From the NCBI RefSeq assembly GCF_031377265.1, contig NZ_JANMET010000001.1:1-42251 (forward strand): a stretch of 42,251 bases of DNA, read 5' to 3'. A model generated the notes under the pieces. The model saw only the letters and a program-made list of their open reading frames with translations. It searched no databases and was not told the origin of the DNA. Position numbers and translations under genes: made by a program. This document shows positions 8,161 to 16,139 of this stretch, in pieces (within the stretch, counting starts at the first letter, position 1; every line of letters starts with the position of its first letter). This DNA comes from JAUYQR01 sp031377265 (GTDB lineage: Bacteria > Pseudomonadota > Alphaproteobacteria > Rhodobacterales > Rhodobacteraceae).

Positions 8161-8913
8161 TTACGGATCAACGTTATATGTCATGCCATCCACGGCCAGC
8201 GCCTGGCCCGTCACCATGCGCGCTGCGTCTGACGCCAGAAACAGCGCCACCCCGGCCACGTCCTCAGGATCGGCCAGCCGCTGCAGCGCAGTGCCCGACG
8301 CGTAGCCCTGCCGGACCGCATCGGGCGTCATGCCCTTGGTGGCTGCTTCCGCCTCGATCACCTGGTCGATACGCTCACCACTGACTGACCCCGGGCAGAT
8401 CGCATTGGCGCGGATGCCATGCGGACCCAGCTCCATCGCCACCGTCTTCATCAGCCCGATCACCGCCCATTTCGCCGCTACATAGGGCGCGCGATATTTC
8501 GTGCCGTATAGACCGCTGGTCGAGGAGGTGAAGATCATCACCCCCGCACCTGCCGACTTCATCAGCCGTGCGCCATGCTTGGCCGCCAGCATCGCGCCAT
8601 CAAGGTTCACCGCCAGACACTGGTGCCAGCCCACCAGCGGCATATCCTCTATCGCCGCCGTCGGTCCCTTGATCCCGGCATTGGCGCACAGCACGTCCAG
8701 CCCACCCCACGCCGCCAAGACCTCGGCGAACAGCGCCTCCATCCCCGGCTCCGACGCGGCATCGACCACCGACCCGCGGATGCCCGGCGGCAGTGCCGCG
8801 ATCAGGCTTGCATCGAGATCCGTCACCCAAACCCGGTCCCCGGCCCCGGCAAAGGCCCGCGCCATCACCAGTCCGATCCCGCCCGCGCCAGCCGTGATCA
8901 GAACCCGCCTCAC
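8161..8913 (-). CDS. Short-chain dehydrogenase/reductase (SDR)
   Basis: The 250-residue protein shows the classical SDR layout: cofactor motif TAGAGGIG (residues 7-14), Asp32 after the second strand suggesting NAD preference, NAG at 78-80, and a catalytic triad of Ser131, Tyr144 and Lys148 in YVAAK. Its start overlaps the stop of cdhA-cdhB by 4 bases (ATGA), which points to tight coupling. A second hydroxyacid dehydrogenase beside carnitine 3-dehydrogenase could serve D-carnitine, a CoA-bound 3-hydroxy intermediate, or 3-hydroxybutyrate made from the acetoacetate released by CdhC. The sequence does not decide between these. Confidence 0.88.
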   Translation of the reverse strand: MRRVLITAGAGGIGLVMARAFAGAGDRVWVTDLDASLIAALPPGIRGSVVDAASEPGMEALFAEVLAAWGGLDVLCANAGIKGPTAAIEDMPLVGWHQCLAVNLDGAMLAAKHGARLMKSAGAGVMIFTSSTSGLYGTKYRAPYVAAKWAVIGLMKTVAMELGPHGIRANAICPGSVSGERIDQVIEAEAATKGMTPDAVRQGYASGTALQRLADPEDVAGVALFLASDAARMVTGQALAVDGMTYNVDP

Positions 8914-10367
8914 CCCCGCCGCGCCCCGATGGCCCGGCCAGTACCGTCAGGCTTGGGCAACCCCGCATGGGCCGCGGCAATCGGCAGCAGCCGCGCCAGC
9001 ACCTCGGGCGCTGCCGCACAGGTCTTGCCCGCCGCCATATCGACATGCAGGCACATCTGTTCGATCGTCGCCAGCACCTCATCGCCCCGCTTCAGCGTGA
9101 TGAAATGATGCAGCCGCTTTTCATCGGCGTGGATCACCTGAAAGATTCCGGTGATCCGGTCACCCAGCTTTGCCTCGCCCTTGTGCAGGATATGGCTTTC
9201 CGCTGTGTAATAGCTGTGGCCGCCTGCGACATAGTCCATGTCCGCCCCAATCAGCCGCAGGAACGCGTCCGCCACTTCCGACGCGCAGAACAGATAGCGG
9301 CTTTCGGTCATGTGGCCGTTGTAGTCGATCCAGCCGGGCAGCACCTGCATCTCGGTCATCTTCAACGGCGCGCCCGTCAACTCGCCCCTGTGGAACGCCG
9401 CTGCCCGCCGCGCGTCATGTGCGCGCAACACCTTGCCCGCGCCGACATTGCGCTCTTTCAGGGATCGCATGATGCCCACAAGGTTCTGATCGCGCAGCCG
9501 TTCCAGATCACGGATTGGCATGTGCCCCGACTGCGCGTCTGACTGTCCCGCCACCAGATCGACCAGTTCGTCATTGAACTCCGGTACATCGGTCAGCTTG
9601 GTCCATGGCCATTTCAGGCACGGCCCGAATTGCGCCATGAAATGCCGCATCCCCGCCTCGCCGCCCGCAATGCGGTAGTTCTCGAACAACCCCATCTGCG
9701 CCCAGCGCAGGCCAAAGCTCATGCGGATCGCGTCGTCGATCTCTTCGGTCGTGGCGATGCCATCCTTCAGCATCCACAGCGCCTCGCGCCAGACGGCTTC
9801 CAGAAAGCGGCTGCCGATGAAGGCGTCGATCTCCTTGCGCATGACCAAAGGGAACATGCCGATATCGGTCACGATGTCGACCGTTCGCTGAATGATCTCC
9901 GGCGTATTGGCGGCCGAGGCGGATATCTCGCACAGCGGCAGCAGGTAGACCGGGGTAAAGGGGTGGGCCACGATGATGTTTGCCGGGGCCACCGCGCCTT
10001 TTTGCAGATCAACCGCCTTGAAGCCGCTTGTCGAGGACCCGATCAGAATATCCGGATTGGCCTGTTGCATCTGGGCATAGACCCGGTGCTTCAACTCCAG
10101 CCGCTCCGACACACTTTCCTGAACGTATTCAGCACCTTCCAGCGCCTCGGCCATGGTGGCGGCAAAGGTGACGCGGCCCTCCGGTGGCATCGGCACGTCC
10201 GAAAGCGCAGGCACGGCAAGGCGCGCATTGGCCAGCATGATGCCCACATTGCGTTCTGCGTCTGGCCCGGGGTCAAACACCGCCACGTCCCAGCCGTTCA
10301 GCAGGAACCGCGCGGTCCAGCCGCCGCCAATAACGCCCCCGCCGATGATTGCCGCTTTTCTGTTCAT
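8910..10367 (-). CDS. cdhA-cdhB: Fused L-carnitine 3-dehydrogenase / betainyl-CoA thioesterase
   Basis: A 485-residue two-domain protein. Residues 1 to about 330 form a 3-hydroxyacyl-CoA-dehydrogenase-type enzyme with NAD motif G9-x-G11-x-x-G14, SSTSGF near 111-116 and HPFTPVYLLPL at 135-145. This part oxidises carnitine to 3-dehydrocarnitine. Residues about 335-470 form a hotdog thioesterase (GWIDYNGHMTESRY, with Asp348, Asn350 and His352), expected to release glycine betaine from betainyl-CoA. The fused form is known from other alphaproteobacteria; pseudomonads have separate cdhA and cdhB. It is 22 bases downstream of the small lipoprotein gene and overlaps the next gene by 4 bases. The neighbour cdhC supplies the step between its two activities. 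Confidence 0.9.
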   Translation of the reverse strand: MNRKAAIIGGGVIGGGWTARFLLNGWDVAVFDPGPDAERNVGIMLANARLAVPALSDVPMPPEGRVTFAATMAEALEGAEYVQESVSERLELKHRVYAQMQQANPDILIGSSTSGFKAVDLQKGAVAPANIIVAHPFTPVYLLPLCEISASAANTPEIIQRTVDIVTDIGMFPLVMRKEIDAFIGSRFLEAVWREALWMLKDGIATTEEIDDAIRMSFGLRWAQMGLFENYRIAGGEAGMRHFMAQFGPCLKWPWTKLTDVPEFNDELVDLVAGQSDAQSGHMPIRDLERLRDQNLVGIMRSLKERNVGAGKVLRAHDARRAAAFHRGELTGAPLKMTEMQVLPGWIDYNGHMTESRYLFCASEVADAFLRLIGADMDYVAGGHSYYTAESHILHKGEAKLGDRITGIFQVIHADEKRLHHFITLKRGDEVLATIEQMCLHVDMAAGKTCAAAPEVLARLLPIAAAHAGLPKPDGTGRAIGARRG

Positions 10368-10389
10368 GCTTCCATTCCTGTCAGGCTAT

Positions 10390-10725
10390 TCATTGCATCA
10401 CCGCGATAGTGCCACTGTTCTCGTCCAGCCCCGCGCTTTGGTAGTTACAGGCAAATCGGCCATCGACTTTCGATACCGGGCCCGTCGTTCCACCCTGCCG
10501 TTTGCATCGGTCGATCTCTTCCGGCGCGTTTCCGATCAAGCGGGAAAGGCAGACCTCCGCGCGCATCCGGTCATCCAACGGCGCAGGACTGATGCAGTCA
10601 ATCACCCCAAGCGGCGCGCCGGTCGGTGTTTCCCACACCACTTGCGGTGCGCAGGCCATGATCAGCAGCGAAAAACCTAACGCCGTTGCAGACCCAAACA
10701 CCGCAGATGCGTGCGCTGTGGACAT
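10390..10725 (-). CDS. Small cysteine-rich lipoprotein of unknown function inside the carnitine operon
   Basis: I do not recognise this 111-residue protein. It has a hydrophobic N-terminal stretch (residues 13-24) ending in the lipobox LIMAC, which puts the lipid-carrying cysteine at 25, so it should be an envelope lipoprotein. After this come four more cysteines (44, 59, 74, 93), enough for two disulfides in the periplasm. No transmembrane segment follows. The gene starts 4 bases after the cdhC stop and ends 22 bases before cdhA-cdhB, so it is transcribed with two cytoplasmic carnitine enzymes. A periplasmic capture or sensing role for quaternary amines is only a guess from context. Confidence 0.75.
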   Translation of the reverse strand: MSTAHASAVFGSATALGFSLLIMACAPQVVWETPTGAPLGVIDCISPAPLDDRMRAEVCLSRLIGNAPEEIDRCKRQGGTTGPVSKVDGRFACNYQSAGLDENSGTIAVMQ

Positions 10726-10729
10726 CGGC

Positions 10730-11644
10730 CTATTTGCCCACCGGCGCGCGCTTTTCCAGCTTCAGCCGCGCCCGCACTTCTGCTGGGGTGATCACCCGCG
10801 CGCCCATGTTCTCGATGATGGTGCAGGCCCGCTCTACCAGCTGCGCATTTGTCGCCAGCACGCCCTTGTCCAGCCACAGGTTGTCCTCCAGCCCGACGCG
10901 CACATTGCCGCCACCCAGCACCGCCGCCGCCACATAACCCATCTGGTTGCGCCCAAGGCCAAAGGCCGACCAGTGCCACCCCGCGGGCACATTGTTCACC
11001 ATCGCCATGTAGGTGTTCAGATCATCCGGCGCGCCCCACGGCACCCCCATGCACAGTTGCACCAGAACCGGCTCGGGGATCACGCCTTCGCGCACCAGTT
11101 CCTTCGCCAGCCAAAGATGCCCGGTGTCAAACGCCTCGATCTCGATCCGCACGCCTGCCGCCGTCATCCGCTTGGCCATGTCGCGCAGCATGCCCGGCGT
11201 GTTGACCATCACATAATCGGCCTCGTTGAAGTTCATGGTGCCGCAATCCAGCGTGCAGATCTCCGGCCGGCAGTCGACCACATGCGCCACCCGCTCCTCG
11301 GCCCCCGCCATGTCACTGCGCGGGCCGATACGGCCCATATTCTCGGTGCCCTCGAAATAGATGTCGCCGCCCATCCCCGCCGTCAGGTTCAAGACAACAT
11401 CGGTATCAGAATCCCGAATTCGCTCCGTCACCTCGCGGTAGTACTCCAGCTTGCGGCTGGGCTTCCCCGTCTCGGGGTCGCGCACATGGCAATGCACCAC
11501 CGCCGCCCCGGCCTTGGCCGCCGCAATGGCACTTTCCGCGATCTGCTTCGGTGACCGCGGCACATGGGGGCTGCGGTCCTGTGTCCCGCCCGACCCGGTC
11601 ACGGCACAGGTGATGAAAACCTCACGGTTCATGGTCAGCGGCAT
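10730..11644 (-). CDS. cdhC: Dehydrocarnitine cleavage enzyme (BKACE / DUF849 family)
   Basis: The 304-residue protein belongs to the beta-keto acid cleavage enzymes. It would react 3-dehydrocarnitine with acetyl-CoA to give betainyl-CoA and acetoacetate. The zinc site is visible as HCH (His51, His53) and Glu253 in GGNVRVGLEDNLW; Arg249 is at the expected catalytic place. The start ATG at 11644 has GGGGAG at a good distance; a second ATG four codons later has none. It is the first gene of the carnitine operon and is divergent from the AraC-type regulator. The carnitine specificity is inferred from its fused CdhA-CdhB neighbour and the regulator, since the family handles several beta-keto acids. 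Confidence 0.9.
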   Translation of the reverse strand: MPLTMNREVFITCAVTGSGGTQDRSPHVPRSPKQIAESAIAAAKAGAAVVHCHVRDPETGKPSRKLEYYREVTERIRDSDTDVVLNLTAGMGGDIYFEGTENMGRIGPRSDMAGAEERVAHVVDCRPEICTLDCGTMNFNEADYVMVNTPGMLRDMAKRMTAAGVRIEIEAFDTGHLWLAKELVREGVIPEPVLVQLCMGVPWGAPDDLNTYMAMVNNVPAGWHWSAFGLGRNQMGYVAAAVLGGGNVRVGLEDNLWLDKGVLATNAQLVERACTIIENMGARVITPAEVRARLKLEKRAPVGK

Positions 11645-11675
11645 GGCGATCTCCCCTTTGTGCCCACCTTACCCC

Positions 11676-11698
11676 GCTTGCAAGCCTGTGCTTTGCAC
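11676..11698. promoter_or_regulatory. Candidate CdhR operator region between divergent cdhC and cdhR
   Basis: The 68-base gap between the two start codons must hold both promoters. It contains the perfect palindrome GCTTGCAAGC (11676-11685) followed by the hairpin-like GTGC-TTT-GCAC (11688-11698). AraC-type regulators usually bind near such divergent starts. Assignment to CdhR is inference. Confidence 0.4.
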
Positions 11699-11712
11699 TT
11701 TACGAAATATGC

Positions 11713-12675
11713 ATGACGCAAAACGCACTGTTCGCACCCGCCACCGGTGCCCTGACCATCGCCCTCTTCGTGCTGCCACAAGCCTCGATCCTTGAGGTCG
11801 CCTCGGCGCTCGACCCCCTGCGTAATGCCAACCGCCACTTGGGCCATGACGCCTACCGCTGGCGCGTCGTCACCCCCGACGGTCAGCCCGTCCCTCTGAC
11901 CTGCGACATCGAACTCCCCTCAACGGGGGACTTGACCCACGCCACCGGGGCCGACGCGCTGATCGTCATCGCAGGCTACCGCCTCGCTGAGGTTGCGACC
12001 CGCCCGCTGATCCGCGACCTGCGCCGTATTGCCCCTCGGTTTCAGCTTGTCGGCGGCATCGACGCCGCCCCTTGGGTGATGGCGCGCGCCGGGCTTTTGG
12101 ATGGCTACCGCGCCACCGTGCATTGGGAAGACCTTGAAGACCTTGCCACCACGCATCCGAACATCGACGTGGTGCCTGACCGCTACGTCATCGACCGCAA
12201 CCGCGCCACCATCGGCGGCGCCGCAGCGGCAACCGATTTCATGCTGCACCTGATCCGCGCCCGGCACGGTGCCGCCCTCGCGCGCCAGGTCGCCGCCAGC
12301 TTCCTCGCCACGGTGCGCAATGGCTCCGAACCCCAGATCGCCCCCGAGGCGCAAGACCCCACCCTCGACCCCCGCGTCGCCCGCGCCGTCGCGATGATGG
12401 AGGCGCAGATCGACACCCCCACCCCGATCGCCGCCATCGCCAGCGCGGTCAACCTCTCCCCCCGCCGGCTGGAAACCCTGTTTCGCCAGTCTTTGGGCCT
12501 TACCCCCGGCGCCTATGCTCTCAGCCTCCGCCTCGCCGCCGCCCGCCGCATGCTGACCGACACCCGCCACCCGCTGTCCGAGATCGCGCTTCGAACGGGC
12601 TTTTCCAGCCCGTCCACGCTCAGCCGCGCGTTTCGGCGGCAGTTCGGATACCCGCCCGGCACCCTGCGCGGCTGA
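11713..12675 (+). CDS. cdhR: CdhR-like transcription activator (GATase1-like domain plus AraC HTH)
   Basis: A 320-residue regulator. Residues about 14-190 form a DJ-1/glutamine-amidotransferase-like sensor domain (LFVLPQASILEVASALDPLR, LVGGIDAAPWVMARAGLLDGY, ATVHWEDLE). Residues about 220-318 form two AraC helix-turn-helix units, ending in EIALRTGFSSPSTLSRAFRR plus QFGYPPGTLRG. The nucleophile cysteine of true amidotransferases is replaced (GGIDAAP, Asp in its place), as expected for a ligand sensor without enzyme activity. It is divergent from cdhC with 68 bases between the starts, the arrangement of the carnitine regulator in pseudomonads. It likely activates the operon in response to carnitine or a related betaine. 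Confidence 0.87.
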   Translation: MTQNALFAPATGALTIALFVLPQASILEVASALDPLRNANRHLGHDAYRWRVVTPDGQPVPLTCDIELPSTGDLTHATGADALIVIAGYRLAEVATRPLIRDLRRIAPRFQLVGGIDAAPWVMARAGLLDGYRATVHWEDLEDLATTHPNIDVVPDRYVIDRNRATIGGAAAATDFMLHLIRARHGAALARQVAASFLATVRNGSEPQIAPEAQDPTLDPRVARAVAMMEAQIDTPTPIAAIASAVNLSPRRLETLFRQSLGLTPGAYALSLRLAAARRMLTDTRHPLSEIALRTGFSSPSTLSRAFRRQFGYPPGTLRG

Positions 12676-12682
12676 CCGTTGA

Positions 12683-13150
12683 TCAGGAGTCGCGTGGAGG
12701 GGCGTCGGCCACGTCTTGTGCCACCTTCTTCAAAGGCGCCAGCAGCGTCAGCGTCAAGAAGACCACGACGCTCAGGATCACCGCAATGTCCAGCTGGCCA
12801 TATCCCACCGCAGCCCCGATGGCCCCGGTTGCCCAAAGGCTTGCCGCCGTCGCAGTACCGGTTGCCCGGTCGCCCTGCTTCAGGATCGCGCCGCCGCCGA
12901 TGAACCCGATGCCCGTCATCAACCCCTCAAGAATGCGGGCATGACCGTCCGAGCTGACCCCAAGCACCTCGATGGCGATCATCACAAAGCCGCAGGCCCC
13001 CATCGCCACCAGTGGAAAGGTGCGTAGCCCGGCACTGCGCTCTTCGCGCTCGCGGTTCCAGCCGATCGGCAGCGCCAGAAGATAGGCGACCACCAGCCCC
13101 ACCAGATGCGACAGCGCATCGTCCATGTTCCACGTCTGGAAAAGTTCCAC
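12683..13150 (-). CDS. MgtC/SapB family membrane protein
   Basis: The 155-residue protein has about four to five hydrophobic helices and the family signature: LALPIGWNREREERSAGLRTFPLV near residues 25-48 and GIGFIGGGAILK near 80-91, followed by ATAASLWATGAIGAAVG. The MgtC/SapB family is linked to magnesium limitation, membrane potential and acid stress; the exact role of short environmental members is unclear. The start is a GTG at 13150 with AGGAG 5 bases before it. It lies 27 bases downstream of the M3 peptidase gene on the same strand, so the two may be cotranscribed. It converges on cdhR with a gap of only 7 bases. Confidence 0.87.
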   Translation of the reverse strand: MELFQTWNMDDALSHLVGLVVAYLLALPIGWNREREERSAGLRTFPLVAMGACGFVMIAIEVLGVSSDGHARILEGLMTGIGFIGGGAILKQGDRATGTATAASLWATGAIGAAVGYGQLDIAVILSVVVFLTLTLLAPLKKVAQDVADAPPRDS

Positions 13151-13177
13151 ATCCGCTCCTGTGTCTTCGCGCCAGCC

Positions 13178-15190
13178 CTATACCGGTTCCAGTAAACCCC
13201 GCCCTCGCAGCAATGGTTCCACCCCCGGCATCCGGCCCCGGAACTGAAGATACAGCGCCTCCGCCTCCTGCGACCCGCCCGCCGACAGGATGAACGTCTC
13301 CAACCGCGCCGCCACCTCGGGGTCAAACGGATCGCCCGCCTCCTCGAAGGCCGCAAAGGCATCGGCGTCCATCACCTCGGACCACATGTAGGAATAATAC
13401 CCCGCACTGTAGCCGTCGCCCGAAAACACATGCGCAAAATGCGGCGTTGCATGGCGCATCCGGATCGCCCGTGGCATCCCCAGCGCCTCCAGCACCTCCG
13501 CCTGCTTCTGCATCGGATCAGCAGCAGGCGCCCCGCTGTGAAACTCCAGATCGACCATCGCCGAGCTGACAAATTCCACCGTCGCGAAGCCCTGATCATA
13601 GGTCCCCGCCGCCAGCAACCGCTCCAGCATATCTGCCGGCATCGGCTCCCCGGTCTGCCAATGCCGCGCATGCTGCTCCAGCACGGCGGGCACCTCCAGC
13701 CAATGCTCGTACAACTGGCTCGGCAGTTCCACGAAATCCCGCGCCACGGATGTCCCTGAGATGAACCCATAGGTCACATCCGACAACATCTGATGCAGCG
13801 CATGCCCGAACTCGTGGAACAGCGTGCGCGCGTCGTCATACGATAATAGCGCCGGTTCCCCCTTGGCAAAGTTGCACACGTTCACCACGATCGGCCGCTG
13901 TTCGCCGCCCAGCTTGCGCTGGCTCCGCATCGCCGAACACCACGCACCCGACCGCTTCGATCCCCGCGCGAAGTAATCCCCGAGGAACACTGCCACATGC
14001 TCGCCGCGGCGCGTCACCTCCCACCCCCGCACATCCGGGTGATAGAACGGCCCCTCCAGTTCCCGAAACTCAAGGCCGAACAACCGGTTGGCGCAATCGA
14101 ACTGCGCCCGCAGCATCGCCTCCAGCCCAAGGTATGGCTTCAACGCCGCCTCATCCAGATCATGCTCGGCCTTGCGCCGCTTCTCGCTGTAATACCGCCA
14201 GTCCCAAGGCTCCAGCGGCCCGGCAAACCCGTCGGCCACCAGCATCGCCTCAAGCACACCCGCATCCGCCAACGCCTTGCGCTTGGCCGGTTCCCACACC
14301 CGCATCAGCAGGTCCCGCACCGCCCCCGGTGTCTTCGCCATCTCCGGCTCCAGCTTGAAATGCGCGAAATCGGCGTACCCCAGCAACGCCGCCCGCTCCG
14401 CCCGCAGCGCCAAAGTCTCCGCCGCCACGCCCCGGTTATCCGTTTCGCCGCCATTGGCCCCACGCAACCCCCACGCCTCATAGGCCCGCGCCCGCAACGC
14501 GCGATTGGGCGAAAACTGCAAGAACGGCACGATCAGCGACCGGTTCAGCGTCACCACCGCGCCCAATCCCCGCTCGGCCCCCGCCGCCCGCGCAGCATCC
14601 TGCACAAACGCGGGCAAGGCCCCCAGATCCGCCTCCGACAGCTCCATGAACCAGCCCCGCTCATCGGCCAGCAGGTTCTGCCCAAACGCCGTGCCCAGCA
14701 CCGCCAGCCGCGATTTCACCGCCGTCAGCCGCGCAGCCTCTGCCCCGTCAAGCTCCGCGCCCGCCCGCACGAACATCTGGCGGTAAAGCGTCAGCACCCG
14801 CATCTCTTCCGCCGTCAGCCCCAGCCCGTCCCGTCCCTGCCACAACGCCTCGATCTTCGCCCACAACGCCTTGTTGTTCGTCACCTCGGATGAAAACGCG
14901 CTCATCTTCGGTGCCAGATCGCGCATCAACGCCTCTCGGGCTTCCGTCGACTCCGCGCCCGCAAGGTTGTAAAACACCCCCGCAACCCGGTCCAAGGTGC
15001 CTTCGGCCAGTTCCAGCGCCTCGATCACCTCGGCAAACCCCGCCCCCGGCCCGTCAGCAATGCCCGCAATCGCCGCCCGCGCTTCGGCCAGCCCGGCGTC
15101 AAATGCCGGTGCAAAGTCCGCATCCTTGATTGCGGCAAACGGTGGCAGACCGAACGGCCCGTCCCAAACAGACAACAGCGGATTGGTCAT
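13178..15190 (-). CDS. M3 family zinc oligopeptidase (oligopeptidase A / Dcp type)
   Basis: A 670-residue cytoplasmic peptidase. The zinc site HEFGH is at residues 459-463 in TLFHEFGHALHQML, and the third ligand is expected at Glu488 in DFVELPSQLYEHW. The length and the ending GRMPGVEPLLRGRGL agree with PrlC/Dcp enzymes, which degrade short peptides including cleaved signal peptides. No signal peptide is seen. Whether it is an oligopeptidase A or a dipeptidyl carboxypeptidase cannot be told from the motif. It lies 105 bases downstream of the ABC permease gene; that gap holds a copy of the dispersed hairpin element, so it probably starts its own transcript. Confidence 0.92.
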   Translation of the reverse strand: MTNPLLSVWDGPFGLPPFAAIKDADFAPAFDAGLAEARAAIAGIADGPGAGFAEVIEALELAEGTLDRVAGVFYNLAGAESTEAREALMRDLAPKMSAFSSEVTNNKALWAKIEALWQGRDGLGLTAEEMRVLTLYRQMFVRAGAELDGAEAARLTAVKSRLAVLGTAFGQNLLADERGWFMELSEADLGALPAFVQDAARAAGAERGLGAVVTLNRSLIVPFLQFSPNRALRARAYEAWGLRGANGGETDNRGVAAETLALRAERAALLGYADFAHFKLEPEMAKTPGAVRDLLMRVWEPAKRKALADAGVLEAMLVADGFAGPLEPWDWRYYSEKRRKAEHDLDEAALKPYLGLEAMLRAQFDCANRLFGLEFRELEGPFYHPDVRGWEVTRRGEHVAVFLGDYFARGSKRSGAWCSAMRSQRKLGGEQRPIVVNVCNFAKGEPALLSYDDARTLFHEFGHALHQMLSDVTYGFISGTSVARDFVELPSQLYEHWLEVPAVLEQHARHWQTGEPMPADMLERLLAAGTYDQGFATVEFVSSAMVDLEFHSGAPAADPMQKQAEVLEALGMPRAIRMRHATPHFAHVFSGDGYSAGYYSYMWSEVMDADAFAAFEEAGDPFDPEVAARLETFILSAGGSQEAEALYLQFRGRMPGVEPLLRGRGLLEPV

Positions 15191-15250
15191 CGATGATCTC
15201 CTTCAATTGCAAAGCTGGGACTGCACACTGAAAAGTGTCCACCGCCCCGA

Positions 15251-15288
15251 TTTCATCTGTCTACAAATATCCCCGCGCGGAGCGCTCC
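15251..15288 (-). repeat. Third copy of the dispersed hairpin element
   Basis: On the minus strand the palindrome GGAGCGCTCC (15288-15279) is followed by GCGCGGGGATATTT and ACAGATGAAA. The core 15251-15272 matches the cores at 6794-6815 and 6930-6951 in 18 or more of 22 bases. It begins 7 bases after the stop of the permease gene, like the copy that follows the acyl-CoA dehydrogenase gene, which suggests a role at transcript ends. Confidence 0.65.
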
Positions 15289-15295
15289 TGCCCCT

Positions 15296-16102
15296 TCAGC
15301 GCTCATCGCCGCCAGACCGGGCGCGCAACCGTGCCTCCAGCCGCCGCAGCAGCAAGCTCAACCCGATGGTGATCGTAAGATAGATCAGCGCCGCCACATT
15401 GTAAGTCTCGAAATACTTGAAATTCCCCGCCGCCGTCACCTTGGCCAGTTGCGTGATGTCCCCCACGCCCAGCACAGATACCAGCGAGGAATCCTTCACC
15501 ATCGCCACGAAATCATTGCCCAAGGGCGGCAGCACCATGCGAAACGCCTGCGGAAACACGATATGGCGAAACCGCTGCCAGCTGCTCAGGCCCAGCGCCT
15601 TGGCCGCCTCGATCTGGCCCTTGTCGACTGCCTGCAAACCGGCCCGGAACACTTCGGCCAGAAACGCCGAATAGGCCAGCGCCAGTGCCGCCACCGCCCG
15701 CCACAGCAGGGGAATATCCCGTGCCCGTGCCGGTTCAAACCCCAGCGGCCCGGTCACCCAGTTCCACGCAGCTACCACCGCCGGGGCCAGCACAAAGGCC
15801 ACATACAGCAGCAGCACGATAATCGGCACCCCGCGCATCACCTCGATGTAAAGCCGGCACAGCTGCCGGATCAGCACAAACCGCGACAGGCACCCCAAGG
15901 CCAGCAGCAAACCCATCGCCGACGCCGTGCCATAGGCGATCAGCGTGACCATGACCGTGACCCAGATGCCCTTTGACAGGGTCGCCAGCACAGCTGAGTA
16001 ACTCGCGTCAGCCCAGACCTTGTAAAACAGATAAAGCCCCACCCCGATCACGAGGAGGAGCCACCATGGAAAATCCTTTTCAGGCTTTACGTTCGGCGTC
16101 AT
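15296..16102 (-). CDS. Polar amino acid ABC transporter permease
   Basis: The 268-residue inner-membrane protein belongs to the HisM/GlnP family. About six hydrophobic segments are seen; an extra N-terminal one (FPWWLLLVIGVGLYLFYKVW) precedes the usual core. The EAA loop that contacts the ATPase is GQIEAAKALGLSSWQRFR followed by HIVFPQAFRMVLPPLGN. EVMRGVPIIVLLLYVAF is typical of amino-acid permeases. It is 37 bases downstream of the matching binding protein gene. No ABC ATPase or second permease is found on either side, so it may work as a homodimer with an ATPase encoded elsewhere. Confidence 0.9.
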   Translation of the reverse strand: MTPNVKPEKDFPWWLLLVIGVGLYLFYKVWADASYSAVLATLSKGIWVTVMVTLIAYGTASAMGLLLALGCLSRFVLIRQLCRLYIEVMRGVPIIVLLLYVAFVLAPAVVAAWNWVTGPLGFEPARARDIPLLWRAVAALALAYSAFLAEVFRAGLQAVDKGQIEAAKALGLSSWQRFRHIVFPQAFRMVLPPLGNDFVAMVKDSSLVSVLGVGDITQLAKVTAAGNFKYFETYNVAALIYLTITIGLSLLLRRLEARLRARSGGDER

Positions 16103-16139
16103 GGATGCGGCCCCGGTTCAGCTCCGGGGCCAGCCGCCG

